Positions 1-12,591 are shown, counted from the stretch's first letter. The stretch is DNA of 64,000 nucleotides from Lumnitzera littorea (GCA_024138015.1 JAMXBB010000011.1:68454749-68518748); one strand, 5' to 3'. The notes: generated by a model not told the origin, from the sequence alone. Program-made: numbers and translations.

Positions 1-276
1 GTTATTCCTTTCTTATGAACTTATTTCAATGTTTGGTTAGAGTAGCTAAAACTACAAAATAAGGAATTGCAATTCTTTTATTAGTCTAAGGAAATGTTAC
101 TATTTGATTTTTTCCCTATATATTTCTATGTTTATCCATGAGAAGATAAATGAATTAAAAGCAATGACTATTACTTATGTATTTCATTCCTTAAGAACTA
201 TAATTTTATTCCTAACTCATCCAATTTCATAAATCAAATGTGCCATTAGCGTTATAATATGTTTTAGTTTTATTAT

Positions 277-1083
277 TGTAACGCCCTTAGGGTAAAAGCA
301 GTGAATAACCAAGCTAACACGTATTAATAAGCTCATTTCAATCACTTGACCCAGAGGTTTCAAATTTATGTTGACAAGGTGTTTACAACCATAAATTTAT
401 AAATTAGTACCACAATCTTCTACAATTCATGTGAGACACTTAACCATGAGGTCTCACAATTTCCCTCTCTTAAACACGTGATGTCCTTATTGCGAGAGCT
501 TACAATTGAGCCCAAATCTCCCCCCCCCTTTTCGATGTACGATTCAGGCCACCCACTATCTATAGGTTACCTTGGAAGCATGTAAGAAGTTACATCCTAG
601 TGATACTCCCCACCTTCATCGAATCTTTTCTCTAAATTAGGGCTAAACTTGAATCATCTACCTACTAGCAAGGGGTCCACTCTAATACCATTTACAACGC
701 CCCAGATCAAAAGCAATAAATAACTAAGTCAACAAATATTAATGAGCTAGCCTAAAAGTTTCAAACTTGTGTTGATAAAATGTTTACAATCGTGACTTTA
801 TAAACTAGTATTACAACCTCTCGCAACCATGGTCTTATAAACTAGTATTATAATCTCCCACAATCCATGTAGGATACTTAACCATAGGGTTTCACAACTA
901 TTTGTAAAGCCTTAGTCTAAAAACAGTGAATAACTAAGCCAACAAACACTAATGAGACCATTTTAACCACTTAGTCCAAAAGTTTTAAGCTTATATTAAT
1001 AAAGTGTTTATAACCATAACCTTATAAATTCATACTACAACCTCCAACAATTCAAGTGGGATACTTAACCATATAGTCTCATA
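277..1083 (-). mobile_element. TRIM retrotransposon cluster with three LTRs
   Basis: This is a terminal-repeat retrotransposon in miniature, with no coding capacity. Three direct copies of a ~180-200 bp LTR lie at 277-458, 693-896 and 903-1083. Each starts near TGTAACGCCC (degenerate in copies 2 and 3) and ends near GTCTCACA. Between copies 1 and 2 is a ~230 bp internal region. Read on the minus strand it starts with a tRNA-iMet-like primer site (680-690) and ends with a purine tract beside LTR 1, so the element points to the minus strand. LTR 3 follows LTR 2 after only 6 bp with no internal region. The outer flanks ATTAT (272-276) and ATCAT (1084-1088) match at 4 of 5 bases. Two relatives occur in this window, at 26155 and 39273. 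Confidence 0.8.
680..690 (-). promoter_or_regulatory. TRIM primer binding site, tRNA-iMet type
   Basis: On the + strand it reads CTCTAATACCA, one base from the usual complement of the plant initiator tRNA-Met primer site (CTCTGATACCA). It lies 2 bp from LTR copy 2, as expected for a minus-oriented element. Confidence 0.7.
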
Positions 1084-3216
1084 ATCATGTTAGTAAAATA
1101 GGAATTAAGTGACTGTACAAAGATGTAAAACCCTAACAAAATGGCAAAAAAAAAAAAAAAGAAAAGAAAGAAGAATAAAAAGAAAATAAACAAATAAAAG
1201 AATAAATTGAGCAAGTGTATGGTTTGGTATTATTAAAAAGTAGTAAGGGCAGTCTGGGCATAAGAAATTTTCTATAACCTTAAGTATAAAAGCTTCATGT
1301 AGTTCATTAGAAACCCTTTTTGCAATCGTCACTTCTATGCTACTCTTGTGACCTAGGGTTTCCATGCGAGTTCTGAAACAAGAAAAGGGGATCTATGCTA
1401 TTCCAAGGAGATTTAACTAAAGAAAAATTAAGGTAAGATTGTAAGATCTTTTTCTCATTCAGTAATTGATCAAATGTTAATAGAAGTTTGCTTATTTTGC
1501 TAGGGTAAAATCTAAAACGATTTTGGGATGGTTATTTGGGAGTCTTATAATGAATTTTTGGTGGAAGCATAGATCTTGAATCTCAAAGGTAGGTATTCAT
1601 TAACCATACCTTATGTGTTTGTTTTTATTAGAGGTGTGATTATTGATCTATGTTTTGGGTTGAGCATTGATTGTATTTGGGTGTTTGATTGGTGTTTTGA
1701 AGGTTAGGGAGTTGTGTTGTTGAAGGAATAACAATGTGGAAGTGGTGGTTTTTGAAAGTGCTAGAAGTGGGGTGGTTTTGTAAGGGGTATACGTCGCTAC
1801 AGTTTGCAGAAAACTGCAAACTGTAAGCTAATGTCCGAATGCGAAGGAGTAGTTTGCTCCCTTAACCATGGCGTCTAGATGCCACTTAGTGGCATTTGGA
1901 CGCCATGATCTCTGCTCTGTACAACAACGTTTCCCTTAGTTTTCCTCAGTTTTCTGGGTCTATATTTCCATTTCTTATCATTTTTAAAGTTTTTCTAAAC
2001 ATGATTCTTCACTCAAAACGCCTTACAAACCAATCTAAGATCATAGTAGTCTTAGGTTCCTTAGGTAACATGAGTTGTAAACGTGCAAGAGTTGTGATGT
2101 TGAGTTAAAGGGTGATGTCAGATAAGTTAGAGACTAAGAAAGGTGTTATTATATATAAGTATAAGTTATAATTTGAGTTTGGTATTTATATCATGTCAAG
2201 TTCTAAGAGTATGATAAAGTTGGATCCCAGAGCTACAATTAAACCAGGTAGAGGATACTTATGTTATATGGATGCCAGTTCAGAAAATCAACCGGATTTA
2301 ATAAAGTATTCGACCTTAATTATGTTGTGCTACTTGTACTTGGCTAGGCCTAAGGGACTAAGAGGACCGAACCTTAGAGTGACTCCTCAATGATCCTTGT
2401 GTGATGATATCTTGATTAGATTCACGCTAAAAATAATCCAAGTAAATCTAAGTTATTACATGGTTACTTGGTTACTATAGTGTTAGGGAGGACCCACACC
2501 AATACTATATGGTAATATATGTTTGTGTGTGTGTATGTGTGTGCCATGGTCGTGAGCATCCCTATGTTGTTGTTTAGTTAAGAATAAAAATAATAAACTA
2601 GTGCATGCTGCATTATTGGTTTCTTGTGCTGTATGTGAAATTGTGAATGCCTTTTCATGCATATGTGATTGTGTATTTCGTACTAGGCTTTTATTCATCT
2701 CTTCTTAAAATTTTTAAGTATAGGTACAAGTTATGGCAATTATGAAGGTTAGTATGGTGGCTTTAAAATTTAAGGTGATGTAGCAGTTTATTATGAATAT
2801 TATTATGATGTTGGAAATAGGTTCGTGTAATCATAATAAGAGTGGGAATTTGGCTGTTAGGCTTTTAGTTATTTACATATTTTTGTATGTTAGGTCACGA
2901 GAAGTTACTTGAAACTTCTCTAATCAAAATATGTGGATGTAGTAGAATAGTTGGAGTTTCTTATATGAACTGTGTAGATGTGTTTAGAAAACTATAAAGT
3001 TTATTTTATAGATATGTATGTTTTATTCAAGTCTTTTATTTTATTGAAATAATTATGGGAGAACACTACATTTATTTAAAGAAATAAAATTTTGTGATAT
3101 CATTGGAGATTAAATTATGATTATTTGGAGATCTTAATTAAGATTTACGCCTAACTTATCAATAAGGATTAGGAACACGTAGTGGATTATAGGATTTCGA
3201 ATTCTAGGGCGTTATA
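1084..3216 (+). mobile_element. Probable solo-LTR remnant (Ty3-like)
   Basis: The stretch has no coding region but has the layout of a long plant LTR. There is a TATA-like TATAAAAG near 1283, then an AAGGTAAG splice-donor-like site near 1431, and the right end is CTAGGGCGTTATA at 3204-3216. That end resembles the ends of the better supported solo LTRs at 11017 and 50168. The left end is not clear: the TRIM cluster at 277-1083 may sit inside or beside it. I found no target-site duplication. Short ORFs inside do not resemble known proteins. Confidence 0.4.
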
Positions 3217-4298
3217 AAAGATTTGAACTCTCTACTTCATGATATGACATTTTGTTGGATTGCTCTTAACTATCAAATTTAATAATTTAAACTTATTAGA
3301 TTTTGTATGATCTTACATTTAGTAGATTGAGTACTGTATTAGTTAGTATGTGAAATTTCAATTCATAAAATGAAGATATTATTGTGTATCAAGGAAGAAG
3401 GTTTTCAAATCTTATTTTATTTTTATTTTGAAGTTGTGTTTTCATTATTCATTAGTGAAAACATACCTGATAATAGGAAAGAAAGAAAGTGAAAAGAAAA
3501 ATTAGTAAAAAGAAGAGAAACTACCTAACCACATAATTATAAAAAATAAAATAATTTTAAACTACATTAGAGTTTTATTGATAGGAAAATATGAATGAGT
3601 TTTAATGCACTAACTAATAGGTTTGACAAATAAATTTCACGTTTGTTTATATTATTATATTTTTTTATAAAGTCTACGATCAATTCTCATGGATGATTTT
3701 TTTTTTTATTATTATTTATCTTTAACATGAGTATTTATTTAGGATATCTTACTAGTAAGCGCTGAGACAGTTTTGACTGTGGGCAATGGCTCCCATCTAA
3801 TTTGTAATCTACTGTTATGGTGTGCTCTAATTTAATAAAGCTTTGCGGGAGTAGCGCCCAAAATTACGGTGGTCTTGTTTCTTGAGAGTTAAGAGTTAAT
3901 CCCACTATTCCTACGCGTTATCAGCCGAAAGAGGCTTCGTTTTTACTTTAAAGTTAAAACAAGATGTGTGCTGTGATCCCCGTCTCTAGTGTCTACGTGG
4001 TGTTTAGTTATTGGGACAGTGGTTTCTGTTAAATCAGCCAATTTCGTTAGTTAATGTACGTTGCTAAATCTTCTCGCATTTAGCGTCAATGTCGGCTCTT
4101 CAACAACAACTCCCGATATCGTGTCCCAGAAAAGCAATACCGCGTGGCCTTTCCTGAAGCCACCACGTATAGTTTCGTTCCATATTTAAATTATGAATAA
4201 TCTTTTCCAAAGTATTTGATTTTGACTATAAGTTAAGTGGGTCCTATAATAAAGGCCTCTCGATACGTCTGGTTCCATAGCTTCATAGCTTTTTCAGG

Positions 4299-4329
<31 letters not shown>

Positions 4330-5916
4330 GAAAAGTACAAAGGTAATGATCAATAATAAATTGTTTCCACTGAATGACCTTTTCGGAATTTACAAAACAT
4401 GCAACAGAAACTAGAGAGAAGGATTTATTTGTGTGATGGGGAAACTCTTTTTTCCAGAGTTGTTATTTGAACAAGCATATGTATCATGATTCCCGATCAT
4501 TTCTACAACCAATTTTTATCATTTCATTTTGTTTAACTCAACCACTACTATATGCTTCTAATAAGACAAATTTCCAATTTCGAACAAAAAAGACAGAGAC
4601 AATATATGGGAAAGGAAAGCTCATCTTAGCTAACCTTAACTAGATTATTGCACATGTAATTCACCGGTTTTGATGAAAAATCATTTTTGTAATAGAAATT
4701 CTAATTATGTACTAGCTGTATTTAATAGTTATTTATTCAAATATATTAGTTACCTAATATTTTATATTTTTGGCCAAAATTTTGAAGATCTCAACTCTTC
4801 AAAGTTGTCTTCTCTTAATTAAGTCCATACCTCTTAGATGGTATAATTTTATTTTTGCAAATCTACGAAGTTAAAGTATGTTTATTTGTATAGCCATAAT
4901 TAAAGGTCATAACTACTCTAGAGTTGTATCATTTGTTTAAGGGTGTATGAGTAATCTATTGTACTCAATATGCACTCATATCTTATTTGATCGAATAGGA
5001 ATAGGTTATTGGTGCATATCAATGCTCATAAGGTATATTTTGAATAACAATTTTTTAAAATTTACTCTGACAAGATAGAGTATGAGTACCATATCTTTAT
5101 ATCATTTACTTACATTGGAACCTACACTCTAAGATATATAGAGTATAAGTTCTACAGTACTCGTGACTATTATTTAAAAATTATTAGATAATATTGTAAA
5201 GGAAAAATAAGTAATAACGTTGCCTTTTTTAGCCAAGAAATATTTTAATAAAAGAAAAGAAAAGGCCTAATCCCATAAGATCAAATCTTAAATCTAAACT
5301 TGTCTCTCTCTCTCTCTTTTATCTCTTAATTATCCGTAGCACCTCTCTCTTCTTTTCTCTATGTTTAATTTTCTTTCCAATCCTTCTTCCCATTTGCAAA
5401 GTAATAACAAGGATATTTATAAAAACATATTTAAAATTATTATCAAGTGTAAAAAGAAATCTTTTAATGTAGGTTCTTGCTTCAAAAACTTGGGAGCTGG
5501 TACTTATAGGGTTAGGTATGTGTAGGGCCTGATGTCTAACCTATTTTATATCTATTCACTCCTACGTTATAATATATATATGAACATGCACATATAATGA
5601 GCGTATCAAAAATAAAAGAGATAAAAAATAATGCATGTTAAAAATAAAAAGTTACAACAAGAGTTAGACTATCTTTATCCCATAAAATCTCTACAAGTTC
5701 CTTACAGTACCACGTTAGTTTTTTTTAGGAACTCTATACTTTAAAGAACTTTGCACTTTATCCTCAAGTTTCTTCACCAAAATTCTTTTAATACTTTTTA
5801 ATATTTTTGTAGACGATATAGAATAACTTTTAAATCACTATTTTTAATATTTTGAAAATATAATTTTAGTATCAATAAAAGTAATTTTGTATAATATAAT
5901 AAATATTATTGTATTA
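3217..5916. other. No gene seen; AT-rich spacer with a GC-richer island
   Basis: No supportable gene. Around 3745-4190 the base composition becomes clearly more balanced than in its surroundings, with dense ACGT and CG words and no long ORF. This could be an old unique sequence or a promoter fragment. An AAAAG-type purine microsatellite lies at about 4300-4336. The rest is AT-rich with no repeat I could pair. Confidence 0.5.
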
Positions 5917-5921
5917 ATAAT

Positions 5922-7318
5922 TGTTAGATATCTCTCATATATTTTAATGATAACAAAAAGGGTTAAAAGCTAATGAATCTTTAAGAGGATAGGTTTACAG
6001 AAGGATTCTCAGAAAGTTTAATTTCGTAAAATTAAGTTACATTCAAAAGTTTTGAATTGATCGGAAATAAACTAGTTTAGAAAATCTTCAAAAAGTATTA
6101 TAGAAACTTTTATAAGAAGAATTAGTACAACACTTCAGAGGTTTATTTAGAAACTTCAAAAACAATAGGTTAATACTCTTCAGAAACTTATTCAGAAAGC
6201 AAATTTAGAAGTATAACGTTGAAATTAGTTTTAAATCAGATTTAAATTAATCAAGACTTAGCTCAACTAGATTGAATATATTAGGAAAATACACTTAATC
6301 CTGTTTCAGTCAAGATGAAGTAAAATCTTTAGGGATTATCTTTGAGCGATTTGATTATTGAAAAATCAAGATAGACACAAATATAGATAAAGATAAAGTT
6401 GAGTCAAATTTTGTAAAAATTTAAAATGAACTTTATCCAGAAATATCTGATAAGGATTATCTCTTCGTTAAGTTTAAGAAATCTATCTCGTGGTTATGAT
6501 TTTAAGTATATTTGATCTGAACAAATCAAGGAGAATAGATTTTTAAATTCAAAATATCGAGATCTTCTCTCAAAAATATTCAAGGATTATCTATTACAAT
6601 CTAACGGTTGAAAAAACTCAATATAAAAAGAGAAAAGATTCAAAACGTTGGCATATAACTCTAAAGAAAAATTATCGTTGCACAAAAAATTCTTAATCGG
6701 TTTTTACCTTCTGAAAAGTTTTAGATAGTCCTTTAGATACTTCTTTAAAGAGCTGTACCAAATTAAAGTCCAAATTAAAGTTCTACAATAAATGTTATTT
6801 CTTTTAAGTGCAAAATTATTTGAGACTTGTATTTTTGTTTTTACTTGTAATCTCTATACTTTATTGTAGAGAAAAGATAGTTTATACTTTATAGATTTGT
6901 ATTAACCTAGATTGTAGAAATGCTAGATAGACAAAGCAGAGTGTTGTAAAGTCCATGCGTAATAAGTGCTTATTATCTTTTATTATTTGATTTAGTAAAT
7001 CAAGTGAAACAATACTAGTGAAATAGATCGAGTCTCCAATAATGAAGTTAGAAGAGAGCAGTAAACAGAAAACCAAAACTTTATAAAATCTTTGTCTAAT
7101 TTTTTCCTTCCTTACTCTTTTAACTTGGTTTATTATCTATTATGTATTGAATCATTAAATTACCACTATTTACCATTATGAGTTGTTAAAAGGGGTAATT
7201 GCATTTTTTAATAAAAAAGTTTTCAAAAATTTAAAGATATCAATTTACACCTACCCCCCCCCCCCCCCCCCCTTTCTCTCTCTCTCTCTCTCTCTCGATA
7301 TCTTATACGGAACCAACA
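5922..7318 (+). mobile_element. Solo LTR, copia-like, with perfect 5-bp duplication
   Basis: The 1397-bp sequence begins TGTTAGATAT and ends GGAACCAACA (TG...CA). It is flanked on both sides by ATAAT (5917-5921 and 7319-7323), an exact target-site duplication. Inside are a TATA-like AATATAAAAAGAG near 6618 and, close to the right end, a C-rich tract. This layout resembles LTRs of long copia (SIRE/Maximus-type) elements; that assignment is from memory of such LTRs. There is no internal region or second LTR, so it is a solo LTR left by LTR-LTR recombination. Confidence 0.82.
7254..7296 (+). repeat. Poly-C tract followed by (TC)n microsatellite
   Basis: A run of 19 C (7254-7272) is followed directly by a TC dinucleotide repeat. 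It lies near the 3' end of the solo LTR at 5922-7318, where related LTRs usually carry a shorter C-run, so it is probably an expansion of an LTR-internal tract. Confidence 0.9.
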
Positions 7319-7323
7319 ATAAT

Positions 7324-7987
7324 ATTAATTAATATTATATTTTTACAATAATTAATATTTTATCAGCATATTTCAATTTTTCATTTCAACTGCTTTACTT
7401 TGTTAGATATTTCCAATTTAAAGTTATAAATCGAAACAGCTGGAAATAATTTAATGTTTTTTTATCAACTTTGTAAAAAATAATAATAATAATAATTAAG
7501 TTGTTAGGGACATGCCTTATTAGAGGTACGTTCTTGTTAAAAGGTACTCTGTTTATCACATAAGGGATGAGGGAAAGTTTCTCTAGCAAAGATAAAGGAT
7601 GCGCATTAAAGTTAGTCTTACAAATCTTTTCTAACTTTTGTATCCTAATGTGTTAAAATAGTCTTTTGATCTAATAATGGAAAATGTGATGCATAGGAAA
7701 ATGAAAATTGTTAAAATAAAATTTTTTTACTAGTTTACTAAAATTAACAGTCAATTATTTGCAAGATAAAATGTATACTTAGGAAATTGAAGGAATATAT
7801 TACTATAATTTGTGAGACTTTACTTTAATGTTACAAATATATAAACACACATGCGCACATACATATACACACACACATATATATACATGTCATTTCTATA
7901 AAAGTAGTCCTAACTTTGTAGAAAATGAAAACCAATGCCAACCTCTTATCTTATAAGGACTCATATCATATACTCATGCCTTATGCA
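7324..7987. other. No gene seen; AT-rich spacer
   Basis: Only AT-rich sequence with a short AC/AT-rich microsatellite around 7843-7887. No coding or repeat structure recognised. Confidence 0.5.
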
Positions 7988-8376
7988 TCAATTAATCAAT
8001 GAGAAAGAAATATGAAGTCTTACAAGCACCAAAGGGATCTTAACAAGGGAAGGCAAAGAATTTATATTTGAATTCATTGAACACATCTTCCTTGTAGAAT
8101 AAATGGTTACACAATCAATTGCTTTATTAGCATTTCTACTAATTGAATTAAAATAGTAGGATTTAGGACATTCTTGTAAAGCTTTGGCATCTAGAATGGT
8201 TAGCTTCAATATCTACGGGACTATACAATGTATGTATGAATCCTTTGAAACAACCACATTATCCAATTTAATAACTATTTTCTCTCATCTTATGTTATTA
8301 AACTAAGAGCTTCAACAACTACTGCCACTTCTACTTCCATTGTGCCTGATGTTAAGCAAGCATTTTGTCCACTACA
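7988..8376 (-). pseudogene. RNase H-like (RVT_3 type) domain remnant, C-terminal part
   Basis: Read on the minus strand from 8376 downward, the frame shows an acidic segment followed by VEAL, like the second catalytic stretch (E-x-EA) of plant RNase H domains found in LINEs and stand-alone genes. Further down is a SRNANKAIDCV stretch resembling the conserved R-x-x-N-x-x-A-D helix near the domain end. Stops interrupt the region between. The N-terminal part of the same domain lies on the other side of the solo LTR, at 11018 upward. It is a decayed fragment; whether it belonged to a LINE or a host RNase H-like gene cannot be told. Confidence 0.6.
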
Positions 8377-11017
8377 TGTAAGCCCTAAAGCTAGGCCAAG
8401 TAGCCGTAGGATTGAACTTAGAACCCAAGATTTAGAGCGATCAGTTAAAGGATCCGATCAAACCCAAATTATAAACTATTGGGAGAAGTATTAATAAAAA
8501 TGACCGAATAAACTTGAATTTAAGAAAATAAGTAGTAAAATAGGAGATTATAAAATTTTCGAATTTTAAGCATAATAATTGCTAATTACTGAAAAGGCGA
8601 AAAATGTAATCTAATAATTAATAAATTACTAGAGATAAATTATATGTATACTAAAAATTTTAGAATGACAAAAATAATATTTAGAAGTGTTCACGTGTAC
8701 CCCACATGTATTTACGTGTAGATAAAAATACACGAAATTACCTAAATTGGCTAAAAACTAAGTAAATAATTAAATAAAATTATAAATTAATTATGAAAAA
8801 ATCAGAAAAAAATCAGAAGAGGATAAGATGATCCAAATCAGGTCGTGGCATGTCAAGATCTGCCAAATAAAATCAACCAATTAGAATTAGGCAACACAAA
8901 AGCCAAAAATCAAGGGAATTGAGCAAAGTCATGTCTAATTAATGCATAATAATTACAAAAATCGTCTATAAATAGGGGAAAATTTTTCAGAACTCATTTG
9001 AGCAGTGAGGAATTTGAGAAAAATTGAGAGACTGAAAAATTTGAGAGAAAATTCAGAAAACAAAAAAAGAAAAGAAAACTGTGCAGATTGAGCAAGTGAG
9101 CCAAACCCACCTCTCACCACCACCACGCTACACTAGACCCATCGTCTGGGCCGGCCGACAGCCTTGGATCAGGTTTGAATGGCCAGAAAGCATCGAACCG
9201 GGTGAGTCCCATAATTGTCCCGATTTTGTATAATTTCGTAAAAATAGTTATTTTGCCCAGAAAATTATGAAACTTATTATTCCGAGGTTTTATTGTATGT
9301 AGATTTAAGGAAAAATAGTAATTTAGTTTAATCACGTTTGGAAATATAGGATTCTTAACAAATTAAACAAAACCGAGCATGATTAGAACTAAAAATAAAT
9401 AGGCTTAGGAGTGTAGTTTGGAGTTCAAATTTTTTCTGTAGGATGCTCATGTGATATAGAACAATGCTATGAAGCCATTTTTTTAAAATTAATTTTCGAA
9501 ATGTTTAAGTTAATTTTTAGCCTTAAAATGATGGAAAAATTAGGTAATTTTAGGTTAATTAGGTGATTAAGATACTAATTACTGATTTAGTTAGTAATTA
9601 GATGTTTAGGGATGCTAATCTCTGATATGGAAACTAATCCTAGCCTTTGGAGTATTAAGTATGGTTAATTAAGGGAATTAGGTAGTTAATGTAAGAAATT
9701 AGTAATATGTGAAATTGAAAATTAATAAATCTAAAAAAATTAAGGTTATTTAGATAATATTATAATAGAAATAAAAATAATAATAAATCTGAAATAACAT
9801 TTAATTTTAAGTAAATGTCTCAAAATGTAAGATTTTCTTACACCGGGAATAAATCCGATACCTCAATTGGGGTTAGCGTGTACCAAATAGTTTAGAATAC
9901 TGAATTAAGACCCAATAGGATATTTGAATACTCGAGCGTAATGTGATTAATGTCACACTGGGATTCGAGCTTATTTAAGACTTATGAATTAAAACTAGAA
10001 TCTAATTTAGTATATGGTTGTGATTGTAAATAATTTACGCATGTGTTTGACGTATCTGAATTCGTGCTGAAATTATGATGTGAGTGATTTTGTGTTATGA
10101 TTGAATTGGTGTGAAATTGTTTGAATACCCTAAATGAAATTTAATCTTATTCGACCCTAAGAACCAAAAATGTCATGCATTGCAACCCGTTAGGGGATCA
10201 TAGGATTCTCCAACCAAATACCGACCCCTTCGAAAGGGATAGCGCAGGATTGCAAAATGATCCCTTCTTCATCCTCAGTCGAACTAAGTGATAGGAGAGG
10301 AGGTCGTGGAGAGGGGTGAAGTCAATCGTTCGAAGGTAGTCGCGGGAGAAGCGAGGTCTCCATTGCACAAGCTTGGATTTGGTTGTGAGCTACTACATAA
10401 CATGGAACTCCTCAACCCAGATTAGAGCGGGCGAAATTTCTCTGATTTCACAACGGACCGGATTACGTTGTGCGATGACACTTGACTGTTGCATTGCATA
10501 AAAATAATTGATTGATAATCTTGTTTGTGCTTGTATGCATTCATGAGTCTCCAATTCAACTTACTGAGCTGTAGTTGCTCATACCCTTATAGATCCTTTT
10601 GCAGGTTTTGATTTCTAAACACTTCAAGTACTATGTCGCCTTACAATTACCCAGAGGTTAGTCCTTTGAAGCCAGGGGTGTGAGGATCAAGTTGCTTAGT
10701 ATAATGTGTAACTAGAGTGACCTTGTAGTTAAGGATAAAAGACTGATAGTTATCATGTAATCTAGTGAACTGTTGTGTTTATGTAAAACTTCCTGGAAAG
10801 CTCTGTGGACTTACTTATAATTATCTACGTTTATTTGAAATTTATAATATTTATCATAATTGTAGTATAACTGTTAATCAGACTGTTTACTTCAAAGCGA
10901 TGAGTCATCGATGCCTTGTGTAGATCATGTTTATAGTAGGCACTATGAGGCCAATTATTATTATAGAATGGTTTACACAGCGGGACTGTTGTGACTCTGT
11001 GACTTCGGGGCGTAATA
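8377..11017 (+). mobile_element. Solo LTR (Ty3-like, family A/B), 2.6 kb
   Basis: The sequence begins TGTAAGCCC and ends GGGGCGTAATA. The flanks are CTACA (8372-8376) and CTGCA (11018-11022), a 5-bp duplication with one transition. Removing the LTR and one duplication restores an open RNase H-like frame, which independently confirms the boundaries. A strong TATA box lies at 8967-8974, and a GGGTGAGT donor-like site follows near 9200. The stretch 10120-10500 is clearly homologous to 49335-49690 in the solo LTR at 45832-50168. No coding region is present; the 73-residue ORF near 9114-9335 on the minus strand is chance. Confidence 0.85.
8967..8974 (+). promoter_or_regulatory. LTR promoter TATA box
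   Basis: TATAAATA followed by GGGG, about 590 bp into the solo LTR. This is the expected place for the U3 promoter of the parent retrotransposon. Confidence 0.6.
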
Positions 11018-11440
11018 CTGCATAAAGCACCAACAATGTCTCAAGTTATAACACTTATAGTTGCTATTGAATTTCCATTACAAGAAAGCCATCCACATTT
11101 GAATTAATAACATCACTATTCATTCTTTCTCGAAAACGCCTATTACTCTCTTAATAAAAATGGTCAATGTTGGGCAAACTGTTGTTGTACTTCATTTTAA
11201 TCTCTTACAATGCCTTCTTACAATACCCTACTATAGCATAAAAGTTTGAACTTGAAAGATTTAATGCACCTTTACATATGCTCTTTCGTATGCTCCACAT
11301 CATAGTTCTCTTACAAGAAAACTCCCTCATTTCATCATTTTTTCCAACAAACAACTCAAGACTACTCTTAACCACTTATCTAAAGTTGTCACTCTTCTAA
11401 CTTCATTTCTAATTCCTCAGACAAAGAACTATGCCAACTT
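11018..11440 (-). pseudogene. RNase H-like remnant, N-terminal part with RT zinc-binding-like tail
   Basis: On the minus strand the motif N-V-D-G (Asp codon at 11091-11093) matches the first catalytic Asp region of plant RNase H (RVT_3) domains. It is followed by a T-x-D-I-V-G-A-L stretch in which the Arg position is a TGA stop, as expected from CGA to TGA decay. The frame then runs into the target-site duplication of the solo LTR and continues at 8376. Upstream, to about 11440, a degenerate W-S-I-R-K-S segment recalls the zinc-binding tail found before RNase H in LINE polyproteins. Non-functional. Confidence 0.6.
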
Positions 11441-11912
11441 CATCCATGAACAACAACATAGTAAGGGATGTTTTTGCTAGATAACATAATGGTTATGTGT
11501 CGAAGATAAATTCATTTGAATTTAGAGATATAAAGGCTTGAATATATGTATATGTATATATATTAGATGGTTAATATGGTATGTGCTTGACCCAAATATA
11601 CTTCTTGAATTAATTCCTTGGGTTAGTAATAGAGTTTAAATAATTAAGTCCATTTACTAAGGGTGTTTTAAGGAGATTCAATTTGATGGGCTTAAAATAG
11701 GGATCACCATACCAATCTGTTTATTTTCGACCTTTCTTATTAACCTTGCGTACTTAGTAGACTTGTTCATTGGTTTGGGCTATAGGAAGCCTAAGAGGTA
11801 TAATCTATGTTAATGTGTATGTGCGGTATGTGGGTTTGGAAGAGAAAGGAAGTGGGGTGGGGTGTGGTGGGTGTAGAGGTATGTAATTGGTAGGGAAGGG
11901 GAGGAGGGAATG
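11441..11912. other. No gene seen; spacer
   Basis: AT-rich sequence ending in a G-rich stretch (about 11822-11920). No coding or repeat structure recognised. Confidence 0.5.
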
Positions 11913-12425
11913 TGTGGTTATATATCATCCACTACTTATTAGAGCCATCCAATAATGTCATGAAAACTTGTTTTATTCACTGATCACTAGATTCATTCAG
12001 TAAATGAGGATGAGCCCCATAATCTGCAAATAGGCACATTATCTTCCTTATTTGATATAATTCAAAGGGATCAAACAGGGGGGTTTAGGTTGTATACCAT
12101 CCATTCCTTATTAGAGCCATCTAACAATGTCATGAAAGTTCATTTTATTCACTGATCACTAGATTTATTTGGTAAATGAGGATATGCTCCATAATCTGCA
12201 AATAGGCTCATTATCTTCCTTATTTGATGTGATTTAAAGAGATCAAATGGAGGGTTTAGACTATATACCATCCACTCCTTATTAGAGCCATTAAACATTG
12301 TCATGAAAGCTCGTTTTATTCACTAATCACTAGATTCATTTGGCAAATGAGAATGAGCTCCATAATCTACAAATAGACACCTTATCATTCTTATTTGATG
12401 TAATTCAAAGAGATCAAACAAAATA
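11913..12425 (+). repeat. Tandem repeat, 3 copies of about 172 bp
   Basis: The word AGAGCC recurs at 11941, 12113 and 12284, and the sequence around it aligns over the full unit three times. Each unit contains CATCCACT, TTCACTGATCACTAGAT-like and TTATTTGAT blocks. Period 171-172 bp, with copies diverged by scattered substitutions. The length is in the range of plant satellite monomers, but only three units are present and the array is embedded in non-repetitive DNA. Confidence 0.9.
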
Positions 12426-12591
12426 AATGTGCTTTTGAAGCTTTACTTTCAAGGATCAAACACTTCATCAAGTGAAAAATGCTTAGCTCTTTACTTAAAA
12501 ACAATGATGTCCATGCTCTAAGCTCATTCATTTGTCATAAGCATCAGTTAGCTATTGAGATCATATATTCCTCTTCTCATCCTCTTTTTAA

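Noticed and set aside
1088..3216. Full retrotransposon between the TRIM cluster and 3216
   Set aside because: No internal region, primer site or coding domain is present; at most a solo LTR remnant.
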